A DNA stretch of 64,000 nt from Halictus rubicundus (taxonomy: Eukaryota > Arthropoda > Insecta > Hymenoptera > Halictidae): NCBI RefSeq assembly GCF_050948215.1, contig NW_027488933.1, positions 124,001 to 188,000 of the forward strand, read 5' to 3'. How positions within the stretch are numbered: position 1 is the stretch's first letter; each line of letters begins with the position of its first letter. The translations under genes and the position numbers were made by a program. The notes beneath the pieces are model-generated. The model did no database searches and was not told the DNA's origin. It worked only from the letters and a program-made list of their open reading frames with translations. Shown piece by piece: positions 13,196 to 26,233 of the stretch.

Positions 13196-14924
13196 CCTAT
13201 CCTATCCTCTATCCTATCCTATCCTCTATCGTGTAATCTATCCTCAATCCTATCCTCTATCCTATCCTATTCTCTATCCTATCCTATCCTCTATCCTATC
13301 CTATCCCCTATCCTATCCTATCCTCTATCCTATCCTATCCTCTATCCTATCCTATCCTCTATGCTCTATCCTCTATCCTCTATCCTATCCTATCCTCTAT
13401 CCTATCCTATCGTCTATCCTATCCTACCCTCTATCCTATCCTATCCTCTATCCTATCCTATCCTCTATCCTATCCTATCCTCTATCCTATCCTATCCTCT
13501 ATCCTATCCTATCCTCTATCCTATCCTATCCTCTATCCTATCCTATCCTCTATAGTGTCCTATCCTCTATCCTATCCTATCCTCTATCCTATCCTATCAT
13601 CTATCCTATCCTATTCTCTATCTTATCCTATCCTCTATCCTATCCTATCCTCTATCCTATCCTATCCTCTATCCTATCCTATCCTCTATCCTATCCTATC
13701 CTCTATCCTATCCTATCCTCTATCCTATCCTATCCTCTATCCTATCCTATCCTCTATCCTATCCCATTCTCTATCCTATCCTATCCTCTATCCTATCCTA
13801 TCCTGTATCCTATCCAAATTCTACCCTACCCTCTATCCTATCCTATCCTCTATCCTATCCTATCCTCTATCCTATACTATCCTCTATCCTATCCTATCCT
13901 CTATCCTATCCTATCGTCTATCCTATCCTATCCTCTATCCTATCCTATCCTCTATCCTGTCCTATCCTCTATCCTATCCTATTCTCTATCCTATCCTATC
14001 CCCTATCGTATCCTATCCTCTATCCTATCCTATCCTCTATCCTATCCTATCCTCTATCCTATACTATCCTCTATCCTATCCTATTCTCTATCTTATCCTA
14101 TCCTCTATCCTATCATAACCTATACTCTATCCTATACTATCCTCTATCCTATCCTACCCTCTATCCTATCCAATCTTGTATCCTATCCTATCCTGAATCC
14201 TATCCTGCATCCTATCCAATCCACTATGCTATCCTATCCTCTATCCTATCCTCTCCTCTATCCTATCCTCTCTTCTATCATATCCTATCCTATCCTCTAT
14301 CCTATCCTATCCTCTATCCTATCATATCCTCTATCCTATCCTATCCTCTATCCTATCCTATCCTCTATCCTAGCCTATCCTCTATCGTATCCTATCCTCT
14401 ATCCTATCCTATCCTCTATCCTATCCTATCCTCTATCGTGTAATCTATCCTCAATCCTATCCTCTATCCTATCCTATCCTCTATCCTATCCTATCCTCTA
14501 TCCTATCCTATCATCTATCCTATCCTATTCTCTATCTTATCCTATCCTCTATCCTATCCTATCCTCTATCCTATCCTATCCTCTATCCTATCCTATCCTC
14601 TATCCTATCCTATCCTCTATCCTATACTATCCTCTATCCTATCCTATTCTCTATCTTATCCTATCCTCTATCCTATCATAACCTATACTCTATCCTATAC
14701 TATCCTCTATCCTATCCTACCCTCTATCCTATCCAATCTTGTATCCTATCCTATCCTGAATCCTATCCTGCATCCTATCCAATCCACTATGCTATCCTAT
14801 CCTCTATCCTATCCTCTCCTCTATCCTATCCTCTCTTCTATCATATCCTATCCTATCCTCTATCCTATCCTATCCTCTATCCTATCATATCCTCTATCCT
14901 ATCCTATCCTCTATCCTATCCTAT
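13196..14924. repeat. C-type segment, first copy of a 2059-bp-spaced duplication
   Basis: It aligns with 15255-17027 at an offset of 2059 bp (CCCC variant 13305/15364, GTGTAATC 13231/15290 and 14438/16497, ATGC 14226/16285). After 14502 the later copy has a 65-bp local duplication of the GTGTAATC segment, and the match resumes at offset 2124 (ATAACC 14678/16802). Both copies are followed by block B sequence, so C plus B was the duplicated unit. Confidence 0.85.
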
Positions 14925-15271
14925 CCTCTATCCTGTCCTATCCTCTATCCTATCCTAAACTCTATCCTATAATATCATCTATCCTATCCCATCCTCTACC
15001 CTATCCTATCGTCTATCGTATAATATCCTCTATCCTATAATATCCTGTATTCTATCCAATCCTCTATGCTGTCCTATCCTCTATCCTATGCTACCCTCTA
15101 TCCTATAATATCCTATATCATATCCTACCATCTATCCTATCGTATCCTCTATCCTATCGTATCCTCTTTCCTATCCCATCCTCTATCCTATCATATCCTC
15201 AATCCTATCCCATACTATATACTATCCTACCCTCTGTCCTATCCTGTATTCTATCCTATCCTATCCTCTAT
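14925..15271. repeat. Block B, copy 2 (truncated)
   Basis: About 347 bp match the start of block B (CTAAAC at 14955 corresponds to 4456 and 17028; ATGC at 15066 to 4567 and 17139). At about 15272 the B sequence stops and C-type sequence resumes. This is the expected junction of the 2059-bp-spaced duplication. Confidence 0.85.
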
Positions 15272-17027
15272 CCTATCCTATCCTCTATCGTGTAATCTAT
15301 CCTCAATCCTATCCTCTATCCTATCCTATTCTCTATCCTATCCTATCCTCTATCCTATCCTATCCCCTATCCTATCCTATCCTCTATCCTATCCTATCCT
15401 CTATCCTATCCTATCCTCTATCCTCTATCCTCTATCCTCTATCCTATCCTATCCTCTATCCTATCCTATCGTCTATCCTATCCTACCCTCTATCCTATCC
15501 TATCCTCTATCCTATCCTATCCTCTATCCTATCCTATCCTCTATCCTATCCTATCCTCTATCCTATCCTATCCTCTATCCTATCCTATCCTCTATCCTAT
15601 CCTATCCTCTATAGTGTCCTATCCTCTATCCTATCCTATCCTCTATCCTATCCTATCATCTATCCTATCCTATTCTCTATCTTATCCTATCCTCTATCCT
15701 ATCCTATCCTCTATCCTATCCTATCCTCTATCCTATCCTATCCTCTATCCTATCCTATCCTCTATCCTATCCTATCCTCTATCCTATCCTATCCTCTATC
15801 CTATCCTATCCTCTATCCTATCCCATTCTCTATCCTATCCTATCCTCTATCCTATCCTATCCTGTATCCTATCCAAATTCTACCCTACCCTCTATCCTAT
15901 CCTATCCTCTATCCTATCCTATCCTCTATCCTATACTATCCTCTATCCTATCCTATCCTCTATCCTATCCTATCGTCTATCCTATCCTATCCTCTATCCT
16001 ATCCTATCCTCTATCCTGTCCTATCCTCTATCCTATCCTATTCTCTATCCTATCCTATCCCCTATCGTATCCTATCCTCTATCCTATCCTATCCTCTATC
16101 CTATCCTATCCTCTATCCTATACTATCCTCTATCCTATCCTATTCTCTATCTTATCCTATCCTCTATCCTATCATAACCTATACTCTATCCTATACTATC
16201 CTCTATCCTATCCTACCCTCTATCCTATCCAATCTTGTATCCTATCCTATCCTGAATCCTATCCTGCATCCTATCCAATCCACTATGCTATCCTATCCTC
16301 TATCCTATCCTCTCCTCTATCCTATCCTCTCTTCTATCATATCCTATCCTATCCTCTATCCTATCCTATCCTCTATCCTATCATATCCTCTATCCTATCC
16401 TATCCTCTATCCTATCCTATCCTCTATCCTAGCCTATCCTCTATCGTATCCTATCCTCTATCCTATCCTATCCTCTATCCTATCCTATCCTCTATCGTGT
16501 AATCTATCCTCAATCCTATCCTCTATCCTATCCTATCCTCTATCCTATCCTATCCTCTATCGTGTAATCTATCCTCAATCCTATCCTCTATCCTATCCTA
16601 TCCTCTATCCTATCCTATCCTCTATCCTATCCTATCATCTATCCTATCCTATTCTCTATCTTATCCTATCCTCTATCCTATCCTATCCTCTATCCTATCC
16701 TATCCTCTATCCTATCCTATCCTCTATCCTATCCTATCCTCTATCCTATACTATCCTCTATCCTATCCTATTCTCTATCTTATCCTATCCTCTATCCTAT
16801 CATAACCTATACTCTATCCTATACTATCCTCTATCCTATCCTACCCTCTATCCTATCCAATCTTGTATCCTATCCTATCCTGAATCCTATCCTGCATCCT
16901 ATCCAATCCACTATGCTATCCTATCCTCTATCCTATCCTCTCCTCTATCCTATCCTCTCTTCTATCATATCCTATCCTATCCTCTATCCTATCCTATCCT
17001 CTATCCTATCATATCCTCTATCCTATC
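15255..17027. repeat. C-type segment, second copy of the 2059-bp-spaced duplication
   Basis: Second copy of 13196-14924. It carries an extra 65-bp tandem copy, with GTGTAATC at both 16497 and 16562. It runs directly into full-length block B copy 3 at 17028. Confidence 0.85.
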
Positions 17028-17751
17028 CTAAACTCTATCCTATAATATCATCTATCCTATCCCATCCTCTACCCTATCCTATCGTCTATCGTATAATATC
17101 CTCTATCCTATAATATCCTGTATTCTATCCAATCCTCTATGCTGTCCTATCCTCTATCCTATGCTACCCTCTATCCTATAATATCCTATATCATATCCTA
17201 CCATCTATCCTATCGTATCCTCTATCCTATCGTATCCTCTTTCCTATCCCATCCTCTATCCTATCATATCCTCAATCCTATCCCATACTATATACTATCC
17301 TACCCTCTGTCCTATCCTGTATTCTATCCTATCCTATCCTCTATCCTATAATATCATCTATCCTATCCTATTCCCTATCCTATCCTATCCTCTATCATAT
17401 CCTATCCTCTATCCTATCCTATCCTCCATCCTATCCTATCCTAGCCTCCATCCTATCCTATCCTCTATCATATCCTATCCTCTATCCTATCCTATCCTCC
17501 ATCCTATCCTATCCTAGCCTCCATCCTATCCTATCCTACCCTATCCTATCCTCTATCCTATCCTATCCTATCCTCTATCAGATCCTATCCTCTATCCTAT
17601 CCTATCCTCTATCCTATCCTAACCTCTATCCTATCCTATCCTCTATCCTATCCTATCCTCTATAACCTCCTATCTTCTATCCTATGAAATCCCCTATACT
17701 ATCCTGTCCTATTATCTATCCTATCCTCTATCCTTTCCTATCCTCTATCCT
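17028..17751. repeat. Block B, copy 3, left part
   Basis: It matches 4456-5106 at offset 12572, then 12645 after a 73-bp duplication. The match continues beyond this segment into the first copy of the 3179-bp duplication, to about 18625. Confidence 0.85.
17391..17536. repeat. 73-bp tandem duplication inside block B copy 3
   Basis: A 73-bp segment with TATCATATCC, CCTCCATCC and TAGCCTCC variants is present twice, at 17391-17463 and 17464-17536. Block B copy 1 has it once (4819-4891). The duplication therefore postdates the split of the two B copies, or was lost from copy 1. Confidence 0.88.
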
Positions 17752-20700
17752 ATCCTATCCTCTATTCTATCCTATCCTGTATCGTATAATCTATCCTCAA
17801 TCCTATCCTCTGTCCTATACTATTCTCTATCCTATCCTATCCTCTATCCTATCGTATCCTCTATCCTATCCCATCCTCTATCCTATCCTATCCTCTATCC
17901 TATCCTATCCTATTCTCTATCCTATACTATCCTCTATCCTATACTATCCTCTATCCTATCCTATCCTGTATCCTATCCAATCTTCTATCCTATCCTATCC
18001 TCAATCCTATCCTGCATCCTATCCAATCCACTATGCTATCCTATCCTCTATCCTATCGTATCCTCTATCCTATCCCATCCTCTATCCTATCATATCCTCT
18101 ATCCTATCCTATCCTCTATCCTATCGTATCCTCTATCCTATCCCATCCTCTATCCTATCCTACTGTCTATCCTATAATATCCTCTATCCTATCGTATCCT
18201 CTATCCTATCCTATACTCTGTCCTGTCCTATCCTCTACCCTATCCTATCTTCTATCCTATCCAATCCCATATCCCATCCTCTATCCCATCCTCTACTCAA
18301 TCCTATCCTATACTGTATTATATCCTATCCTCTTTCCTATCCTCTATCATATCGTATCCTCTATCCTATCCTATCCTCTACTCTATAATATCCACTATCC
18401 TATCCCATTCTCTATCCTATCCTATCCTCTATCCTATCCTATCCTCTATCCTATCCTCTATCCTATCCTATTCTCTATCCTATCCTATCCCCTATCCTAT
18501 CCTATCCCCTATCCTATCCTATCCTCTATCCTATCCTCTATCCTATCCTATCCTCTATCCTCTATCCTCTATCCTATCCTATCCTCTATAATATCGTATA
18601 TTCTATCCTATCCTATCCTCTATCCTATCCTATCCTCAATCCTATCCCATCCACTATCCTATCCTATCCTCTATCCTATCCTATTCTCTATCCTATCCTA
18701 TCCACTATCCTATCCTCTATCCTATCCTATCCTCTATCCTATCCTATCCTCTATCATATCCTATGCTCTATCCTATCCTATCCTAAATCCTATCCTATCC
18801 TCTATCCTATCCTATCCTGCATCCTATCCTGTCCTCTATCCAATCGTACCCTCAATCCTATCCTATCCTCCATCCTATCCTATCCTCAATCCTATCGTAT
18901 TCACTATCCAATCCTATCCTCTTTCATATCCTATCATCCACACTATCCTCTATCCTTTATCCTATCATATCCTCCATCCTATCCTCTATCCCATCCTATC
19001 CTCTATCCTGTCCTATCCGCTATCCTATCCTATCCTCTATCCTATCCTCTATCCTATCCTATCCTCTATCCTATCCTATCCTCTATCGTCTCCTATCCTC
19101 TATCCTATCCAATCCCCTATACTATCCTCTATCCTGTCCTATTCTCTATCCTATCCTCTATCCTATCCTATCCTCTATCTTATCCTATCCTCTATCCTAT
19201 CCTATCCTCTATCCTATCGTATCCTCTATAATATCCTATCCTCTATCCTATCCTATCCTATTAACTATCCTATACTATCCTCTAACATATCCTAACCTGT
19301 ACGCTATGCTATCCTGTATCCTATCCAATCTTCTACCCTATCCTATCGTCAATCCTATCCTGCATCCTATCCAATCCACTATGCTATCCTATCCTCTATC
19401 CTATCGTATCCTCTATCCTATCCCATCCTCTATCCTATCATATCCTCTGTCCTGTCCTATCCTCTATCCTATCCTATCCTCTATCCTATCGTATCCTCTA
19501 TCCTATCCCATCCTCTATCCTATCCTATCCTCTATCATATCCTATCCTATTCTCTAACCTATACTATCCTCTAACCTATCCTATCCTTTACCCTAACCTA
19601 TCTTGTATGCTATCCCATCCGCTATCCTATCCTATTGTCTATCCTATAATATCCTCTATCCTATCCAATCCTCTATCCTATCCGATCCTCAATCCTATCC
19701 TGCATCCTATCCAATCCACTATGCTATCTTATCCTCTATCCTATCCTATCCTCTATCCTATCCTATCCTATCCTCCATCCTATCCTATCCTACCCTATCC
19801 TATCCTCTATCCTATCCTATCCTATCCTCTATCCTATCCTATCCTCTATCAGATCCTATCCTCTATCCTATCCTGTATTCTATCCTATCCTATCCTCCAT
19901 CCTATAATATCATCTATCCTATCCTATTCCCTATCCTATCCTATCCTCTATCCTATCCTATCCTCTATCGTGTAATCTATCCTCAATCCTATCCTCTATC
20001 CTATCCTATTCTCTATCCTATCCTATCCTCTATCGTCTCCTATCTTCTATCCTATCCAATCCCCTATACTATCCTCTATCCTGTCCTATTCTCTATCCTA
20101 TCCTCTATCCTATCCTATCCTCTATCCTATCCTATCCTCTATCCTATCCTATCCTCTATCCTCTATCCTATCCTATCCTCTATCCTATCCCATACTCTAT
20201 CCTATCCTATCCTCTATCCTATCATATCCTATACTCTATCCTATAGTATCCTCTATCCTATCCTATCCTCTATCCTATCCAATCTTCTATCCTATCCTAT
20301 CCTCAATCCTATCCTGCAACCTATCCAATCCACAATGCTATCCTATCCTCTATCCTATCCTATCCTCTATCCTATCCTCTATCCTATCCTCTCCTCTATC
20401 CTATCCTCTCTTCTATCCTATCCTATCCTATCCTCTATCCTATCCTATCCTCTATCCTATCCTATCCTCTATCCTATCCTATCCTCTATCCTATCCTATC
20501 CTCTATCCTATCCTATCCTCTATCCTATCCTATCCTCTATCCTATCCTCTATCCCATCCTATACTCAATCCTATCCTATACTGTATTATATCCTATCCTC
20601 TTTCCTATCCTCTATCATATCGTATCCTCTATCCTATCCTATCCTCTACCCTATAATATCCTCTAACCTATCCTCTTCTCTATCCTATCCTATCCTGTAT

Positions 20701-20930
20701 CCTATCCAAATTCTACCCTACCCTCTATCCTATCCTATCCTTTATCCTATCCTCTATCCTATCCTATCCTCTATCCTATCCTATCCTCTACGTTATCCTA
20801 TTCTCAATTCTATCCTATAGTCCATCCTATCCTATCCGCTATCCTATCCTATCCTCTATCCTATCCTATCGTCTATCCTATCCAATACTCTTTCCTATCC
20901 TGTCCTCTATCCTATCCTATACTCTGTCCT
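17752..20930. repeat. 3179-bp tandem duplication, copy 1
   Basis: Every landmark I followed recurs exactly 3179 bp later, for example 18033/21212, 19306/22485, 19603/22782 and 19607/22786. I found two substitutions by eye: C18941 versus T22120, and T20892 versus A24071. The left break falls in generic satellite near 17752, where upstream sequence differs (block B on one side, a CTTTCC variant on the other). Confidence 0.92.
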
Positions 20931-23900
20931 TTCCTATCCTCTATTCTATCCTATCCTGTATCGTATAATCTATCCTCAATCCTATCCTCTGTCCTATACT
21001 ATTCTCTATCCTATCCTATCCTCTATCCTATCGTATCCTCTATCCTATCCCATCCTCTATCCTATCCTATCCTCTATCCTATCCTATCCTATTCTCTATC
21101 CTATACTATCCTCTATCCTATACTATCCTCTATCCTATCCTATCCTGTATCCTATCCAATCTTCTATCCTATCCTATCCTCAATCCTATCCTGCATCCTA
21201 TCCAATCCACTATGCTATCCTATCCTCTATCCTATCGTATCCTCTATCCTATCCCATCCTCTATCCTATCATATCCTCTATCCTATCCTATCCTCTATCC
21301 TATCGTATCCTCTATCCTATCCCATCCTCTATCCTATCCTACTGTCTATCCTATAATATCCTCTATCCTATCGTATCCTCTATCCTATCCTATACTCTGT
21401 CCTGTCCTATCCTCTACCCTATCCTATCTTCTATCCTATCCAATCCCATATCCCATCCTCTATCCCATCCTCTACTCAATCCTATCCTATACTGTATTAT
21501 ATCCTATCCTCTTTCCTATCCTCTATCATATCGTATCCTCTATCCTATCCTATCCTCTACTCTATAATATCCACTATCCTATCCCATTCTCTATCCTATC
21601 CTATCCTCTATCCTATCCTATCCTCTATCCTATCCTCTATCCTATCCTATTCTCTATCCTATCCTATCCCCTATCCTATCCTATCCCCTATCCTATCCTA
21701 TCCTCTATCCTATCCTCTATCCTATCCTATCCTCTATCCTCTATCCTCTATCCTATCCTATCCTCTATAATATCGTATATTCTATCCTATCCTATCCTCT
21801 ATCCTATCCTATCCTCAATCCTATCCCATCCACTATCCTATCCTATCCTCTATCCTATCCTATTCTCTATCCTATCCTATCCACTATCCTATCCTCTATC
21901 CTATCCTATCCTCTATCCTATCCTATCCTCTATCATATCCTATGCTCTATCCTATCCTATCCTAAATCCTATCCTATCCTCTATCCTATCCTATCCTGCA
22001 TCCTATCCTGTCCTCTATCCAATCGTACCCTCAATCCTATCCTATCCTCCATCCTATCCTATCCTCAATCCTATCGTATTCACTATCCAATCCTATCCTC
22101 TTTCATATCCTATCATCCATACTATCCTCTATCCTTTATCCTATCATATCCTCCATCCTATCCTCTATCCCATCCTATCCTCTATCCTGTCCTATCCGCT
22201 ATCCTATCCTATCCTCTATCCTATCCTCTATCCTATCCTATCCTCTATCCTATCCTATCCTCTATCGTCTCCTATCCTCTATCCTATCCAATCCCCTATA
22301 CTATCCTCTATCCTGTCCTATTCTCTATCCTATCCTCTATCCTATCCTATCCTCTATCTTATCCTATCCTCTATCCTATCCTATCCTCTATCCTATCGTA
22401 TCCTCTATAATATCCTATCCTCTATCCTATCCTATCCTATTAACTATCCTATACTATCCTCTAACATATCCTAACCTGTACGCTATGCTATCCTGTATCC
22501 TATCCAATCTTCTACCCTATCCTATCGTCAATCCTATCCTGCATCCTATCCAATCCACTATGCTATCCTATCCTCTATCCTATCGTATCCTCTATCCTAT
22601 CCCATCCTCTATCCTATCATATCCTCTGTCCTGTCCTATCCTCTATCCTATCCTATCCTCTATCCTATCGTATCCTCTATCCTATCCCATCCTCTATCCT
22701 ATCCTATCCTCTATCATATCCTATCCTATTCTCTAACCTATACTATCCTCTAACCTATCCTATCCTTTACCCTAACCTATCTTGTATGCTATCCCATCCG
22801 CTATCCTATCCTATTGTCTATCCTATAATATCCTCTATCCTATCCAATCCTCTATCCTATCCGATCCTCAATCCTATCCTGCATCCTATCCAATCCACTA
22901 TGCTATCTTATCCTCTATCCTATCCTATCCTCTATCCTATCCTATCCTATCCTCCATCCTATCCTATCCTACCCTATCCTATCCTCTATCCTATCCTATC
23001 CTATCCTCTATCCTATCCTATCCTCTATCAGATCCTATCCTCTATCCTATCCTGTATTCTATCCTATCCTATCCTCCATCCTATAATATCATCTATCCTA
23101 TCCTATTCCCTATCCTATCCTATCCTCTATCCTATCCTATCCTCTATCGTGTAATCTATCCTCAATCCTATCCTCTATCCTATCCTATTCTCTATCCTAT
23201 CCTATCCTCTATCGTCTCCTATCTTCTATCCTATCCAATCCCCTATACTATCCTCTATCCTGTCCTATTCTCTATCCTATCCTCTATCCTATCCTATCCT
23301 CTATCCTATCCTATCCTCTATCCTATCCTATCCTCTATCCTCTATCCTATCCTATCCTCTATCCTATCCCATACTCTATCCTATCCTATCCTCTATCCTA
23401 TCATATCCTATACTCTATCCTATAGTATCCTCTATCCTATCCTATCCTCTATCCTATCCAATCTTCTATCCTATCCTATCCTCAATCCTATCCTGCAACC
23501 TATCCAATCCACAATGCTATCCTATCCTCTATCCTATCCTATCCTCTATCCTATCCTCTATCCTATCCTCTCCTCTATCCTATCCTCTCTTCTATCCTAT
23601 CCTATCCTATCCTCTATCCTATCCTATCCTCTATCCTATCCTATCCTCTATCCTATCCTATCCTCTATCCTATCCTATCCTCTATCCTATCCTATCCTCT
23701 ATCCTATCCTATCCTCTATCCTATCCTCTATCCCATCCTATACTCAATCCTATCCTATACTGTATTATATCCTATCCTCTTTCCTATCCTCTATCATATC
23801 GTATCCTCTATCCTATCCTATCCTCTACCCTATAATATCCTCTAACCTATCCTCTTCTCTATCCTATCCTATCCTGTATCCTATCCAAATTCTACCCTAC

Positions 23901-24109
23901 CCTCTATCCTATCCTATCCTTTATCCTATCCTCTATCCTATCCTATCCTCTATCCTATCCTATCCTCTACGTTATCCTATTCTCAATTCTATCCTATAGT
24001 CCATCCTATCCTATCCGCTATCCTATCCTATCCTCTATCCTATCCTATCGTCTATCCTATCCAATACTCTATCCTATCCTGTCCTCTATCCTATCCTATA
24101 CTCTGTCCT
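20931..24109. repeat. 3179-bp tandem duplication, copy 2
   Basis: Near-identical second copy. It ends near 24109, where the sequence changes from the duplicated context to block C (copy 2). The very low divergence indicates a recent duplication, recent gene conversion, or an assembly duplication. Confidence 0.92.
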
Positions 24110-26233
24110 TTCCTATCCTCTATCCTATCCTATCCTCTATCCTATCCCATCCTCTATCCTATCCTATCCTCTATCCTATCATAACCTATACTCTATCCTA
24201 TACTATCCTCTATCCTATCCTACCCTCTATCCTATCCAATCTTGTATCCTATCCTATCCTGAATCCTATCCTGCATCCTATCCAATCCACTATGCTATCC
24301 TATCCTCTATCCTGTCCTCTCCTCTATCCTATCCTCTCTTCTATCCTATCCTATCCTATCCTCTATCCTATCCTATCCTCTATCCTATCATATCCTCTAT
24401 CCTATCCTATCCTCTATCCTATCCTATCCTCTATCCTAGCCTATCCTCTATCGTATCCTATCCTCTATCCTATCCTATCCTCTATCCTATCCTATCCTCT
24501 ATCCTATCCTATCCTCTATAGTGTCCTATCCTCTATCCTATCCTATCCTCTATCCTATCCTATCATCTATCCTATCCTATTCTCTATCTTATCCTATCCT
24601 CTATCCTATCCTATCCTCTATCCTATCCTATCCTCTATCCTATCCTATCCTCTATCCTATCCTATCCTCTATCCTATCCTATCCTCTATCCTATCCTATC
24701 CTCTATCCTATCCCATTCTCTATCCTATCCTTTCCTCTATCCTATCCTATCCTGTATCCTATCCAAATTCTACCCTACCCTCTATCCTATCCTATCCTCT
24801 ATCCTATCCTATCCTCTATCCTATACTATCCTCTATCCTATCCTATTCTCTATCTTATCCTATCCTCTATCCTATCATAACCTATACTCTATCCTATACT
24901 ATCCTCTATCCTATCCTACCCTCTATCCTATCCAATCTTGTATCCTATCCTATCCTGAATCCTATCCTGCATCCTATCCAATCCACTATGCTATCCTATC
25001 CTCTATCCTATCCTCTCCTCTATCCTATCCTCTCTTCTATCATATCCTATCCTATCCTCTATCCTATCCTATCCTCTATCCTATCATATCCTCTATCCTA
25101 TCCTATCCTCTATCCTATCCTATCCTCTATCCTAGCCTATCCTCTATCGTATCCTATCCTCTATCCTATCCTATCCTCTATCCTATCCTATCCTCTATCC
25201 TATCCTATCCTCTATCGTGTAATCTATCCTCAATCCTATCCTCTATCCTATCCTATCCTCTATCCTATCCTATCATCTATCCTATCCTATTCTCTATCTT
25301 ATCCTATCCTCTATCCTATCCTATCCTCTATCCTATCCTATCCTCTATCCTATCCTATCCTCTATCCTATCCTATCCTCTATCCTATACTATCCTCTATC
25401 CTATCCTATTCTCTATCTTATCCTATCCTCTATCCTATCATAACCTATACTCTATCCTATACTATCCTCTATCCTATCCTACCCTCTATCCTATCCAATC
25501 TTGTATCCTATCCTATCCTGAATCCTATCCTGCATCCTATCCAATCCACTATGCTATCCTATCCTCTATCCTATCCTCTCCTCTATCCTATCCTCTCTTC
25601 TATCCTATCCTATCCTATCCTCTATCCTATCCTATCCTCTATCCTATCATATCCTCTATCCTATCCTATCCTCTGTCCTTTCCTATCTTCTATCCTATCC
25701 CATCCTCTATCCTATCCTATCCTCTATCCTATCCTATTCTCTATCCTATCCTATCCACTATCCTATCCTCTATCCTATCCTATACTCTATCCTATCCTAT
25801 CCTCTATCCTATCCTATCCTCTATCCTATCCTATCCACTATCCTATCCTATCCTCTATCCTATCCTCTACCCTATCCTATCCTCTATCCTATCCTATCCT
25901 CTATCGTCTCCTATCCTCTATCCTATCCAATCCCCTATACTATCCTCTATCCTGTCCTATTCTCTATCCTATCCTCTATCCTATCCTATCCTCTATCTTA
26001 TCCTATCCTCTATCCTATCCTATCCTCTATCCTATCGTATCCTCTATCCTATCCCATCCTCTAACCTATCCTATCCTATTAACTATCCTATACTATCCTC
26101 TAACATATCCTAACCTGTACCCTATCCTATCCTGTATCCTATCCAATCTTCTATCCTATCCTATCGTCAATCCTATCCTGCATCCTATCCAATCCACTAT
26201 GCTACCCTATCCTCTATCCTATCGTATCCTCTA
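23955..26233. repeat. Block C, copy 2
   Basis: Matches 6465-8743 at offset 17490 bp, including the sub-repeat spacings of 696 and 563 bp between ATAACC landmarks. It overlaps the last ~150 bp of the 3179-bp duplication, because both contain the ACGTTATCC and CCGCTATCC variants. One visible difference is TTTCC near 24730 where copy 1 has TATCC. Confidence 0.88.

Noticed and set aside
17752..24109. Transposition or integration as the cause of the large duplications
   Set aside because: No terminal inverted repeats, target-site duplications or element sequence lie at the junctions. Breakpoints fall in generic satellite, as expected for homologous exchange or replication slippage.
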